Shown here: one piece after another, positions 11,195 to 24,026 of the stretch
How the letters are laid out: each line of letters starts with the position of its first letter
How positions within the stretch are numbered: position 1 is the first letter of the stretch
From: Portunus trituberculatus
Lineage: Eukaryota; Arthropoda; Malacostraca; Decapoda; Portunidae
Length of the DNA stretch: 64,000 nucleotides
Reading direction: 5' to 3'
Assembly (NCBI RefSeq): GCF_017591435.1
Contig: NC_059258.1
Location: 8,309,035-8,373,034 of the forward strand
Translations under genes and position numbers: made by a program
Notes under the pieces: model-generated
What the model was told of the DNA's origin: nothing
The model's input: only the letters and a program-made list of their open reading frames with translations
Database searches by the model: none

Positions 11195-14100
11195 TCCATA
11201 TCTACACTTGTCAATCTTCTTTTATGTCACACTCCTGTCCTTTTACTTCTTCATCTATTACGCTCACATCTCGAACTATATTTTTAATATTAGACATCTT
11301 CCATTCTCAGCTTTTTACATGTCCTTGATTACTTGTGTCATATTCTTCTCTCAATCTTTCTCATTATCAACTTGTCCATTGTTGATCAATTTATACATGT
11401 CTCCTCTTGTTCTTTTTTGTGGTCAGCCCAGCTTCCTCAGTCTTTCCTCATAGTCTAACTCCCTGAGTCATGGTACCATCCTTGTTGCCAGCCTCTGTAC
11501 CTTTCCACCTTTTCTTATGTTCACATTATATGACCAGACACATGCATATTATTCTAACTGGGGTTTTCTTAAGGTACAATATCTTCTTCATCATTCCTTC
11601 ATCTAGGTAGTGGAATGCACGCCAATATTTTGAAGCATGTTGTATGTTTTCCCAAAAATCTTGTTAATGTGTTTCTCCGGTGACATTGTGTTTTGTTGTT
11701 ACTCCTAAGTCTTTCTCCTCATTGGTCTCTTTAATTTTCTCATCACCCAGCCTGTAATCCCTGTTTGGTCTGTATCACTTCTCCCCATTTGGTTCATAAC
11801 ATAGGTCTTGTCTATATTAAATTCCATCTGCCACTCCTTACTCCCATTATATTTTATCAAGATCTTCCTGCAATTTACAATCTTCCTTTTCTTTATAATT
11901 TTAGTATTGTTTATCATGCAACATGTAACTGTCAATTCCTACTGGCATATCATTAACATAAATCAAAACATGATGGATCCAGCACTGACCCTTGTGGAAC
12001 TCCACTGGTTAGCTTCTTCCACTCAGACTTATTTCCTCTCACCACTGTTCTCATTTCTCTTCCCATTAAGTAATTTTCCATCCATTTTGCTAGTTTATGT
12101 CTTCCAATCATCTTTAGTTTCCACATCTGGTACTTTATCAAAGGCCTTTCTCAAGTCCAGGTAGATAGCATCCACCCATCCCTCTCTATGTTGTAGTCAG
12201 TCACTCTTGAATAAAAACATAATAAATTGGATACACGATTTTCCTTTTCTGAAACCAAACTGTCTTTCACTCAGAATGTGTTTCACTCTTCTAGATACTC
12301 ACTCCACTTAGCTTTAATTACTTCTTCACATACCTTGCAATATACTAGTCAACGATACTGGTCTATAATTTAGCGGTTCCATTCTACTTCCATTCTCTTA
12401 TATATAGGCACAATGTCAGCTCTTTTCCACTCTCGGGACTAATCCTGTTCGTATTGAGGTTTCCACAATATCAAATACAGGGTTCAACAATTGATCCTTA
12501 CATTCATTTAGCAACCTCCCAGATATGCCATCAGGCCCCATTGATTTATTAATATCCATATTAATGCTTATAATTTTCCTTACATCTTCCTTAGTCACTT
12601 TAACTCCTGCATTTGCTTTATTTCCGTAGGCCTTCCTCCCAAATGCTCCTCCTTTGTAAACACTTTGCAAAAGTTGTCGTTCATTTCAATATCTCTCCAT
12701 CTTGGTCTTATACTTCTTTCCTTTTACCTTTTCTTTTGCCTCCTTTTAGTTTTCCATTTATGAATTTGTAAAACATTTTGGGTCACTATCACAGTTTTCC
12801 ACCACCCTCTGTTCATATTCCTTCTGTCCTGTTCTCCTTACTTCAACATATCTATTCTGCTGCTGTTTTTCCTTGATAATTGTTGATTCTTAAGTTTCTT
12901 CCTCCTTTTCTTTGTTCTTGTTTCTTTTCTTCACAATTTCTATTATACCACTGTTTATTATCTTCAAATACCTTCTATACTGTCACGATACTGGTCTATA
13001 ATTTAGTGGTTCCATTCTACACCATTCTTATATATAGGCATAATGTCATTTTCCACTCTTCACTAATCCTATTCGGTATACCACGTATCATTTCAATTCA
13101 ACAATTGATCCTTACATTCATATAATTTCCCAGATATGCCATCCCCTAGGATTTATTTATTTCCATATTGCTTATAATTTTCCTTACATCTTCCTTAGTA
13201 ACCATGATGTCCTGCATTGCTTTATTTCCCAAGGACCTTCCTCCCATAAAATGCTCCTCTTTGTAAACACTTTGCAAAGTTGTCGTTCAAAATCAGCTAT
13301 CTCCAGCATCTTGATATACTTCTTTCCTGACCTTTTCTGATTGCCTCCCTTTTATTTAGTTTCATTAATGAATTTGTAACATTTTGTCACTATCACAGTT
13401 TTCACCACCCTCTGTTCATATTCCTTCTGTGCTGTTCTCCTTACTTCAACATATCTATTCCTTTCTGATGTAGTTCTTGATTCATCTGTCTTAAGTTTCT
13501 CATGCCATTTCTTTGTTCTTTTCTTCTTCACAGTTTCTATTATACCACTGTTTATATTAAAGTCCTCTTTCTGTGATATACAAACTTTTTTCACAGTTTA
13601 CAAATCCATAAATTTATCGTATTTCAATTGCATATCCCTTTCCTGGTATACCACCGGACCCAGTCAATGTGTCATTGAAGAACTCCCTTATATGGTTATG
13701 ATTGCCTAATATAATTTAATTTTCTAGCCCTTCCCCGCTTTTCATTCGTGCCAAATTCTGTATCCAGCTCAAGCAGGACATCATGATCGCTTTTCCCAAG
13801 GGACATTCATATTCAATTTCACTCTTTTAGAGCATGACGACAACTGGTAAATACCAAATCCAACCTTGCTGCAAAACATCTTGTCCCCTGCACCTTGTTG
13901 GTGGTCTCACCCACTGTGTCATCAAGTTATTTGTTGCTACCTTTGGAGAAAACTAATTCCTAAAACTACGTTTCTCACCACATTCACCCTTCTGGTCTTC
14001 ACCTATTTCTTTACGAATTCAAGTCTCTCACTTCATAACTCCTATCCTTTCTGATGAGTTCTTGCTTCGGATTCTATCTAGAGTAGTTTCTCATCACCAT

Positions 14101-15570
14101 TTAGTACTGTTCATATTCCCAAGCACTGGTTCTGGAGTGGTATGTATACTGAGATTATAATATTAATGTCTCTTGCCTTCTGTTATATGCATACTTATCA
14201 CTTCCTTTTCTTTACTATAGTTCACCTCCTTCCATCAGATCTTCCTTAGTAAGAACCATTATACCACACCTCCTTTATTTTTCTCCATTCTCCATACTTT
14301 GTAGTGTTTTACAACAAACCAGTCTAGCTTTATTTCGGGCCTTAGCTTTGTTTCCACCACACACATTATGTCCGGTTCCTTATTTCTTAGGTAATCCATA
14401 CATTCTAGCCTCTTAGACAGTAATCCATATATGTTCGTGTAAGTCACTTTTATGCCATTCCTAGTCTCATTCTTCCATGTAATGCCTATTCCGTCTGTTT
14501 TATTCACCACTTCTTTTACTCCATTTCTCATCCTCCAAAAAAACTTGGTCTTTTCCTCCTCTGTTCTTTCGTCATTCCTCTCCTTCACTTCAGTTACAAG
14601 CTCCTTCATTTTCATTCGCTCATCTTGTGACATATTTCTTCTTATGTAAATTGTTTTGGTTTCCTCAGTCCTAAGTTTCCAAGCCCTCCTCAACAAGGCC
14701 TCTTTGCCACCTGAGACTTTAATTTCAATTTTAATGGTTTATTGCCTTCCTCAAAGCTCCCAATCACACTTTCTTCTACCTCAGCATATAGGTCCTCTTC
14801 TTCCACAGAGATCTTGTTCAGTAAAGACTTAATCCTGTCATTTTCCTTATCCCTCCTGTCCTGCCAGTTCCTGTTAGTTTCCTCCTGCAATCCTATTATG
14901 ATCACACATTTTTTCTTTTCAGCAATATCTCTCACCACATACTCATTTTCCTTTAGTGCCTTTACCATTTCCCTCTGCGTAATCCCTTTATTTTCCTCTT
15001 CCTGCTTTTTTACAATCTCCCTAAACGACCTTTGTACCTGCTGATGTTCATGGTTCACTTCTTTCATCCTGGTATCAATTAAATTAAGGCATTCCCTTCT
15101 GATATTTTTATCTCCATTTCCATGAGTTTAGCCTTCATCTCTTCACATTGTTTCCTTAGTTGTTGGTTTTCTTTCTCTATCTCTACTTTTTCCTTCAATA
15201 GTTCTTTATTCGCTAACGTTAACAAATAGATCTCTTTTTGCAATCATTCTCCTAAAACTCTATCCAGTTTTTCTTCTATGGACAAATTGTTTGAATTTCT
15301 TTCCAGTGCCTGATTCTTGCATCCATATCAAGTTTCTCAGTCCTTTTGGCGTATTAATCCTTCAAAGTCTCTAGTTTTCTAGATGCATTTTTTGTATCTG
15401 CTGATTGCCAGAACAATCACCGCCCACATCTCCTCTCAGGATCACTCTCCATATCTCACTTTCAACACTGCACAGTAGTCATTAACAGGACACTAACTTT
15501 TACTCCCTGTAACACCATAGGTATTTTCCTTCTTCCCGTCCGCGGCGAGACGAGCCATCTCTCTCAGCCG

Positions 15571-15571
<1 letters not shown>
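11194..15571 (-). mobile_element. LINE A, copy A2, corrupted by many small deletions
   Basis: Collinear with A1 from 3' to 5' on the minus strand, but with short deletions every few tens of bases, so no long reading frame survives apart from 14690-15067 (part of ORF1) and 14259-14696 (end of ORF1 running into the endonuclease start). The first 200 bp after the TG tract mix B-like 3' sequence (tctccatatctacactt) with A-like sequence. A second partial copy of the reverse transcriptase start appears near 12980-13270. The pattern resembles a consensus built from mixed reads rather than natural decay. The ORF1/ORF2 junction reads GTGGTGAATA, as in A3. Confidence 0.75.
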
Positions 15572-15605
<34 letters not shown>

Positions 15606-15623
15606 TTTTTTTTTGTGTGTGTA
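15572..15623. repeat. (TG)n / T13 / (TG)n tract
   Basis: TG repeat interrupted by a run of 13 T at the 5' end of A2. Confidence 0.95.
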
Positions 15624-17024
15624 TTTAGTTGTATTTACCCATTTTATTTTCAAACTCTTTTTAATATATTCTCTACTCCAGGAGAGCATTCATGACAGTC
15701 TTCCATATTTCCCATTGTCCTCTCTTCCTTCCTTTGTGGTCTCATTTTCTTCAGCTGCATCACTCGACAACTTCTCATTCCACATCACACAACACCTTCA
15801 TTTTCATTCTTCAAATCATTAATAATGTTCACCAGCCCGTGTCATCCTCTAATCATCTGTCTCATATGTCTGCTGTCACCTTTGTCTTCACTTCATCTAA
15901 TCTTTCCTCAATTTCTGCAAAGTCCTTCTCCTAATTTTCAATCTGCAGAACTCCTCTCCTACCACCTCATTTCTCTTTCCAACACAGTTGTCTGTAATAT
16001 CAGCACCATTTCTGTTCCTCCTCTTGCTCTATCCTCATTTTCAATCAATATATTTCATCATGAACACACCATTGTCTCTCCACATTGAATCTTCAGAATT
16101 TTCTCCACTGGCTAAGACTTCAATGTCCTCTCTAACTTTCATCTGTGCTGTATACCTCTTCACCACTCCTCTGACTTGTAAAATTCTTTGACTATTTGAC
16201 TTCAATGGACACATCTTATCTCTTTCCTTTTGCTGAGATCTCCATTTTGTCAATGTTCACCAACTTTCTTTCATCTTCTTTCACTGACCAACCTTACAAA
16301 CCTTCAACTTTCATCCTTCATGACCTCAGCTTTTTCCTCCACAGATTCTCCTTAAACCACGCCCATCATTCTTGATCTTTCCAACCTCCAACCCTTCTGC
16401 TTACTCTGTAAAGCTTTCCTCTTGTCCCTCCACCACAATCATTTTCTCCAGTTCTATCACTCAGTAGCCTCAACCTGCATCTTCTCTTTCTCTCTAAATA
16501 ACTCAATATTCTTTCCTTGATGTTATTGTTCATCCAGAGATCCTTCTCTTTGTCCCATAACATATTATCTCTCATGTCTCTTCCTCATCTTTTCTAACCC
16601 TAAACATTTTTCTCTGCTTGTTCTCTCTGTCAATTGATTAAACACATTCCATTGCATCCAACTCTATCATGCCCTATATGTTTCTGGTAATCTCTTTCTC
16701 CAACTTCTATCTTTCTAATATGTCAAATCTTTCATTCTCCTCTCAGATTTTCATCAATTTATCTCTAACAACTTTTCTTCTTGTCTTTCCTCCTTTCTTC
16801 ATCAGACTCTCCTTTCTCTTCTTTTCTGCTGAACTCCTTGTAAACCTTTGCTCCAACTCAACTTTATGATTCTCATTTCCTCCTTCCTCCACCTCTCACT
16901 TCTTCATCAAAATTTTCTTTATAAAGACACGTTTTCCTCCTCTCTCCTTGATTCTCAAACCTAGTTCTAGTCCCTCCTGTGTTCTCCAAAACTTCTTGAT
17001 GTTCTTCAAACTCTTTCATCTTTC
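15624..17024. other. Pyrimidine-rich sequence without recognisable coding content
   Basis: 1.4 kb strongly biased to T and C on the plus strand, as expected for the antisense of the A/G-rich LINE coding strand, but I can align no stretch to families A-C and see no credible reading frame. It lies between noisy A2 and a gap, so it may be a mixed consensus or a very old element. Confidence 0.5.
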
Positions 17025-17524
17025 NNNNNNNNNNNNNNNNNNNNNNNNNNNNNNNNNNNNNNNNNNNNNNNNNNNNNNNNNNNNNNNNNNNNNNNNNNNN
17101 NNNNNNNNNNNNNNNNNNNNNNNNNNNNNNNNNNNNNNNNNNNNNNNNNNNNNNNNNNNNNNNNNNNNNNNNNNNNNNNNNNNNNNNNNNNNNNNNNNNN
17201 NNNNNNNNNNNNNNNNNNNNNNNNNNNNNNNNNNNNNNNNNNNNNNNNNNNNNNNNNNNNNNNNNNNNNNNNNNNNNNNNNNNNNNNNNNNNNNNNNNNN
17301 NNNNNNNNNNNNNNNNNNNNNNNNNNNNNNNNNNNNNNNNNNNNNNNNNNNNNNNNNNNNNNNNNNNNNNNNNNNNNNNNNNNNNNNNNNNNNNNNNNNN
17401 NNNNNNNNNNNNNNNNNNNNNNNNNNNNNNNNNNNNNNNNNNNNNNNNNNNNNNNNNNNNNNNNNNNNNNNNNNNNNNNNNNNNNNNNNNNNNNNNNNNN
17501 NNNNNNNNNNNNNNNNNNNNNNNN
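17025..17524. other. Assembly gap, 500 N
   Basis: Exactly 500 N. The right flank begins inside the C-terminal domain of LINE A3. Confidence 1.
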
Positions 17525-20068
17525 CTTCCTCAGTCTTTCCTCATAGTCTAACTCCTGAGTCCTGGTACCATCCTTGTTGCCAGCCTCTGTACCCTTTCTA
17601 CCTTCTTCACATTTTCTTCATATGGTGACCAGACACATGCTGCATATTCTAACTGGGGTCTTATTAAGGTACATAATATCTTCTTCATCATTCCTTCATC
17701 TAGGTAGTGGAATGCAAGGCCAATATTTTGAAGCATGTTGTATGTTTTCCCAAAAATCTTGTTAATGTGTTTCTCCGGTGACAAGGTGTTTTGCAGTTAC
17801 TCCTAAGTCTTTCTCCTCATTGGTCTCTTTAATTTTCTCATCACCCAGCCTGTAATCCCTGTTTGGTCTGTATCTACTTCTTCCCATTTTCATAACATGG
17901 GTCTTGTCTATATTAAATTCCATCTGCCACTCCTTACTCCACTCATATATTTTATCAAGATCTTCCTGTAACTTGTTACAATCTTCCACATTCTTTACTC
18001 TCCTCATAATTTTAGTATCGTCCGCAAACATGTTCATGTAACTGTCAATTCCTACTGGCATATCATTAACATAAATCAAAAACATGATGGGACCCAGCAC
18101 TGACCCTTGTGGAACTCCACTGGTTACCTTCTTCCACTCGGACTTCCTTCCTCTCACCACTGTTCTCATTTCTCTTCCCATTAAGTAATTTTCCATCCAT
18201 TTTGCTAGTTTATCATTTACTCCTCCAATCATCTTTAGTTTCCACATCAGTCTATTGTGTGGTACTTTATCAAAGGCCTTTCTCAAGTCCAGGTAGATAG
18301 CATCCACCCATCCCTCTCTATGTTGTAGTATGTCAGTCACTCTTGAATAAAAACATAATAAATTGGATACACGATCTTCCTTTTCTGAAACCAAACTGCC
18401 TTTCACTCAGAATGTTTTCACTTTCTAGATACTCACTCCACTTAGCTTTAATTACTTCTTCACATACCTTGCACAATATACTAGTCAACGATACTGGTCT
18501 ATAATTTAGCGGTTCCATTCTACTACCATTCTTATATATAGGCACAATGTCAGCTCTTTTCCACTCTTTCGGGACTAATCCTGTTCGTATTGAGGTTTCC
18601 ACAATATCAAATACAGGGTTCAACAATTGATCCTTACATTCATTTAGCAACCTCCCAGATATGCCATCAGGCCCCATTGATTTATTAATATCCAGATTGC
18701 TTATAATTTTCCTTACATCTTCCTTAGTAACCATGATGTCCTGCATTTGCTTTATTTCCGTAGGCCTTCCTCCCATAAAATGCTCCTCCTTTGTAAACAC
18801 TTTGCAAAAGTTGTCGTTCAAAATTTCAGCTATATCTCCAGCATCTTGATATACTTCTTCCCGTTTTTACCTTTTCTATTGCCTCCCTTTTATTTAGTTT
18901 TCCATTTATGAATTTGTAAAACATTTTGGGTCACTATCACAGTTTTCCACCACCCTCTGTTCATATTCCTTCTGTGCTGTTCTCCTTACTTCAACATATC
19001 TATTCCTTGCTGTTTTGTAGACTTCCCTTGATAATACATCACTGTTTTTCTTAAGTTTCTTCCATGCCTTTTCTTTGTTCTTTTTTGCTTCTTCACAATT
19101 TCTATTAAACCACTGTTTATTATTTAAAGTCCTCTTTCTGTGATATGGCACAAACTTTTTCACAGCAGAGTTATACAAATCCATAAATTTATCGTATTTC
19201 AATTGCATATCCCTTTCCTGGTATACCACGGACCAGTCAATTTCATTAAAGAACTCCCTTATATGGTTATAATTTGCCCTAGTATAATTTAATTTTTCCT
19301 CCCTGCGTTCCACAATCTTATTCGTGCTTAATTCCGTATCCAGCTCAAAGCTTAGGACATCATGATCGCTTTTCCCAAGGGACATTCATGTTCAATTTCC
19401 TCTTTTAGAGATTCCCTGGTAAATACCAAATCCAACCTTGCTGCAACATCTTGTCCCCTGCACCTTGTTGGTGATCTCACCCACTGTGTCATCAAGTTAT
19501 TTGTTGCTACCTTTAACAGTTCTTCTGCCCACTCACCACTGTTCACCACTTCGTAGTCTTCCCACACTATTTCTTTGCAATTAAAGTCTCCAACTATCAT
19601 CACTCTATCCTTTCTGATGAGTTCTTGCTTCATTCTGTCTAGAGTATTTCTCATCACCATTTTGTACTGTTCATATTCCCAAGCAGTGGTTCTGGGTGGT
19701 ATGTATACTGTTATAATATTAATGTCCCTCTTGCCTTCTGTTATATGCATACTTATCACTTCCTCATTTCTCTTACTATAGTTCACCTCCTTCACTATCA
19801 GATCTTCCTTAGTAAGAACCATTATACCACCACCTCCTTTATTTTTTCTATCATTTCTCCATACTTTGTAGTGTTTTACAACAAACCAGTCTAGCTTTAT
19901 TTCGGGCCTTAGCTTTGTTTCCACTACACACATTATGTCCAGTTCCATATTTCTCAGGTAATCCATACATTCTAGCCTCTAGACAGAAATCCATCTATGT
20001 TCGTGTAAGTCACTTTTATGCCATTCCTAGTCTCATTCTTCCATGTAATGCCTATTCCGTCTGTTTTA
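17525..20068 (-). pseudogene. LINE A3 ORF2 (endonuclease and reverse transcriptase), catalytic box intact, frameshifted
   Basis: Endonuclease (VVETKL, VGDFNCKEIVWED, CPLGK), linker (NKQWFNRNCEEA), reverse transcriptase (MGPDGISGRLL, FGFRKG, YLDLRKAFDKVPHNRL, SGVPQGSVLGPIMFLIYVNDM, MFADDTKIM). FADD is present, unlike A1 and A4. Single-base shifts near 19980, 19370, 18925, 18375 and 17790 break the frame, and the C-terminus is lost in the gap at 17524. Of the A copies it has the best-preserved catalytic residues. Confidence 0.82.
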
Positions 20069-20069
20069 T

Positions 20070-20997
20070 TCACCACTTCTTTAGCCTCCCATTTCTCATC
20101 CTCCAAAAAAACTTGGTCTTTTCCTCCTCTGTTCTTTCGTCATTCCTCTCCTTCACTTCAGTTACAAGCTCCTTCATTTTCATTCGCTCATCTTGTGACA
20201 TATTTCTTCTTATGTAAATTGTTTTGGTTTCCTCAGAGTCCTTAAGTTTCCAAGCCCTCCTCAACAAGGCCTCCGCTGCCACCTGAGACTTTAATTTCAA
20301 TTTTAATGGTCTATTCTTGCCTTCCTCAAAAGCTCCCAATCTCACACTTTCTTCTACCTCAGCATATAGGTCCTCTTCTTCCACAGAGATCTTGTTCAGT
20401 AAAGACTTAATCCTGTCATTTTCCTTATCCCTCCTGTCCTGCCAGTTCCTGTTAGTTTCCTCCTGCAATCCTATTATGATCACACATTTTTCTTTTCAGC
20501 AATATCTCTCACCACATACTCATTTTCCTTTAGTGCCTTTACCATTTCCCTCTGCGTAATCCCTTTATTTTCCTCTTCCTGCTTTTTTACTATCTCCCTA
20601 AATGACCTTTGTACCTCCTGATGTTCATGGTTCACTTCTTTCATCCTGGTATCAATTAGATTAAGGCATTCCTCCTTCCTCAAGTCCCTTCGGATATTTT
20701 TATCTCCATTTCCATGAGTTTAGCCTTCATCTCTTCACATTGTTTCCTTAGTTGTTGGTTTTCTTTCTCCATCTCTACTTTTTCCTTCAATAGCTCTTTA
20801 TTCGCTAACGTTAACAAATAGATCTCTTTTTTGAACGAATCATTCTCGGCTAGAACTCTATCCAGTTTTTCTTCTATGGACAAAATGTTTAGGAACTTAC
20901 TTTCCAGTGCCTGGATTCTTGCATCCATATCAAGTTTCTCCAGTCCTTTTGGGGTAGTAATAAAACCTTCGAAGTCTCTAGTTTGTCTAGACGCCAT
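20070..20997 (-). pseudogene. LINE A3 ORF1, two frameshifts
   Basis: ATG at 20997. The coiled-coil half (LDMDARIQALESKFLNILSI, then Glu/Lys-rich heptads) runs to about 20680, where a 1-bp change shifts frame. A second shift near 20482 falls in the AEKK / KCVIIIGLQEE region, in a run of T. The remaining frame runs without a stop through SVEEEDLYAEVEE to FFWRMRNGRLKKW-TGA. Both shifts lie at or near short repeats and may be sequencing errors, so the source gene could be intact. The ORF1 stop lies 3 bp later than in A1/A4 (TGG TGA rather than TGA TGG), and the overlapping ATG is absent. Confidence 0.78.
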
Positions 20998-21213
20998 TTT
21001 TTGTTATCGTCAGCTGATTACGGCCAGAACAATCACCGCCCACACTCTCCTCTCAGGGATCACTCTCCAAATCCCTCACTTTCAACACTAAGAGACAGTA
21101 GGACATTAACAGGACACTAACTTAGAGTTACCCGGGCCCTGTAACACCATAGGTATTTTCCTTCTTCCCGTCCGCAGCCGGAGACGAGCCGTCCTCTCTC
21201 AGCGACGGGGACG

Positions 21214-21214
<1 letters not shown>

Positions 21215-21259
<45 letters not shown>
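21215..21259. repeat. (TG)n microsatellite
   Basis: 45 bp of TG between the 5' end of A3 and the 3' tail of C1. Confidence 0.97.
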
Positions 21260-21261
<2 letters not shown>

Positions 21262-23500
21262 TTACCTAATTGTATTTACCTAATTGTAACATACGGGAAA
21301 AGAGCTATGCTCGTGTTGTCCCGTCTCCATATCTATTAATGTCCAGCTTTTTCTTAAAATCATGAATATTCCTTGCGTTGACCACTTCCACGTCTAAACT
21401 ATTCCATGCTTCCACCCTTCTATGAGGGAAGCTATATTTTTTCACATCTCTCCTATAAGTGGCCATTTTAGTTTTTCCCATGCCCTCTCGACATTCTTTC
21501 ATTCCACATACACAGATCTTCCCTATCCATTTTTCCATGCCAATCATCACTCTGTATATTGCTATCAGGTCTCCCTTTCTCTTCTGTTTTCCAGGGTTCG
21601 GAAGTTGCATTCTTTTCAGTCTGTCTTCATAAGTCAAATCTCTTAAGTCAGGCACCATTTTGTTGCAGCCCTCTGTACTTTCTCTAGTTTCCTTATGTGT
21701 TTCTTTAAGTTCGGAGCCCACTGTATTGTTGCATATTCAAGCCTCGGTCTTATCATTGCAGTAATTATTTTCTTCATCATTTCTTCATCTAAATATACGA
21801 ACGCCACTCTTATGTTCCTCAATAAGTTCAATACTTCTCCAATTATTTTGTTTATATGTCTCTCTGGCGATAGGTCATTGGTAATTGTCACCCCAAGGTC
21901 TTTTCTTCATGACTGGTTTTATGTCTTCATTTCCTATCTTGTACATACTCCTGATTCTTCTTTCACTCTTGCCAAACTCTATTTTCTTGCATTTTGTCGT
22001 GTTGAACTCCATTTGCCATGTACAGCTCCATTTCCATATTCTGTCCAAGTCTTCCTGGAGTAGTTCGCAATCTTTGTCACATCTCACTTTTCTTAACAAT
22101 TTTGCATCGTCTGCAAATAGGCTCACATAACTGGACACCCCATCCACCATGTCATTTATGTAGACCGCGAACATTACTGGTGCCAACACTGATCCCTGTG
22201 GAACTCCACTCTCCACCAAGCCCCATTCTGATGGTCTGTCCTTAATTATTGTTCTCATTTCTCTTCCTACCAAAAGTCTTCCATCCATTTTAGTAAACTG
22301 CCATGCACTCCTCCTACCATTTCAAGTTTCCAGATCAGTCTCTGGTGTGGTACCTTATCAAAGGCCTTTTTAAATCCAGATATATTCCATCAGCCCAACC
22401 ATCTCTTTCCTGTATTACATCTATCACCCTCGAATAGTAACATATCAGGTTTGTCGTGCATGAACGCCCTTTTCTAAAACCAAATTGACACTCACAAAGT
22501 ATGTCATTTTCTCCAAGAAGTCTGTCCATCTATTCTTCACCACCCTCTCACACATCTTAGCTACCACACTTGTAAGTGACACTGGTCTATAGTTCAATGG
22601 GTCTCTCTTGTTACCTGATTTATAGATTGGGACAATGTTAGCTCTTTTCCAGTCTTGGGGCACTACACCTTCCCTTAATGAGGCATCAATTACTTCACAA
22701 ACTTTTTCTGCCAGTTGCTCCTGCATTCTCTTAAAATCCATCCTGATACCCCATCAGGTCCCACAGCTTTTCTCACTTCTAAACTCCCCATCATATTCTT
22801 GATCTCCTCCACAGTTACTTGAAACTCCTTCATAATCCTTTCTGTTCCATTACCAGTGGTTTGTCAAAAGCAGTCTCCTTTGTGAATACCTTCCGAAAGC
22901 ATCCATTCATAGCCTCTGCCATTTCCTGGGATCTTCACTGCATACTCCATTTACTTCTAAACTTTCAATACTTTCTCTATTTTTGATGTTGTTGTTCACA
23001 TGTCTGTAAAAAGCCTTGGTTGGTCTTTACATTTATCAATTATATCCTTTTCTTGTTTCTTTCTTTCTTCTCTTCTAATCAACACATATTCATTTCTTGC
23101 TCTTTTGTAACTTTCCCACTGCTTAATCCGTCTTTTCCTTCTCCACCTCTTCCATGCATCCTCTTTTCTTGTTCTAGCCTTTTCACATCTATCGTTAAAC
23201 CAGTCCTGCTTTCCAACTTCTCTATGTTGTCTTATTGGTACAAATTTTTCTCACCTTCTTTGTATATTTTTATAAATTCCTTCCACTTTTCATTTGCTCC
23301 TTAGCACTCTTGAATTTCATCCAATTTGTCTCTTGAAAGAATTTCTTTAGGTTTCCAAAATCTGTCTTGGCATAATTCCATCTTCCCACTTTATATTCTT
23401 CATTTCTTCTAGATTTCTCTTCATCTATCACCTTGAACTCCAAAACTGCATGATCACTCTTTGCTAAAGGGCACTCCACCCTCATCTCCTCAATGACCAT
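21260..23500 (-). mobile_element. LINE C, copy C1, cut by gap
   Basis: The 3' tail on the element strand is AATTAGGTAAATACA repeated twice, a close relative of the B tail. Inverted partner of C2 (paired coordinates sum to about 51813). Its 5' part is lost in the gap at 23501. Confidence 0.88.
21305..23500 (-). pseudogene. LINE C1 ORF2, endonuclease end through reverse transcriptase, frameshifted
   Basis: Motifs read on the minus strand: ECPLAKSDHAVLEFKV (end of endonuclease), basic linker, VGPDGVSG-like segment, DWKRANIVPIYKSGNKRDPL, LNYRPVSLTSVVAKM, FGFRKGRSCTTN, YLDLK, SGVPQGSVLAPVMFAVYINDM, YVSLFADDAKLLRK, and a C-terminal region ending in TTRA-stop at 21305. FADD is intact. Frame is broken by 1-bp changes near 22740, 22500, 22370, 22280, 21900, 21655 and 21590. 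The related family B has INDMPEG where C has INDMVDG. Confidence 0.84.
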
Positions 23501-24000
23501 NNNNNNNNNNNNNNNNNNNNNNNNNNNNNNNNNNNNNNNNNNNNNNNNNNNNNNNNNNNNNNNNNNNNNNNNNNNNNNNNNNNNNNNNNNNNNNNNNNNN
23601 NNNNNNNNNNNNNNNNNNNNNNNNNNNNNNNNNNNNNNNNNNNNNNNNNNNNNNNNNNNNNNNNNNNNNNNNNNNNNNNNNNNNNNNNNNNNNNNNNNNN
23701 NNNNNNNNNNNNNNNNNNNNNNNNNNNNNNNNNNNNNNNNNNNNNNNNNNNNNNNNNNNNNNNNNNNNNNNNNNNNNNNNNNNNNNNNNNNNNNNNNNNN
23801 NNNNNNNNNNNNNNNNNNNNNNNNNNNNNNNNNNNNNNNNNNNNNNNNNNNNNNNNNNNNNNNNNNNNNNNNNNNNNNNNNNNNNNNNNNNNNNNNNNNN
23901 NNNNNNNNNNNNNNNNNNNNNNNNNNNNNNNNNNNNNNNNNNNNNNNNNNNNNNNNNNNNNNNNNNNNNNNNNNNNNNNNNNNNNNNNNNNNNNNNNNNN
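23501..24000. other. Assembly gap, 500 N
   Basis: Exactly 500 N, at the turning point where element orientation switches from minus to plus. Confidence 1.
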
Positions 24001-24026
24001 ACACACACACACACACACACACACAC
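24001..24026. repeat. (AC)n microsatellite
   Basis: 26 bp of AC directly after the gap and directly before the natural 5' end of a B element. Confidence 0.97.

Larger units (their letters stand above)
17525..21214 (-). mobile_element. LINE A, copy A3 (variant A-II), 3' end lost in gap
   Basis: Minus-strand A element with its complete 5' end at 21214 next to (TG)n. It differs from A1/A4/A5 in having no amber stop in ORF1, an intact FADD and VLGP in the polymerase, and ORF1 starting MASRQTRDFEGF rather than MVSTQ. Its upstream neighbour C1 is nearly identical to C2, yet the matching A copy beside C2 (A4) belongs to the other variant. Confidence 0.88.
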
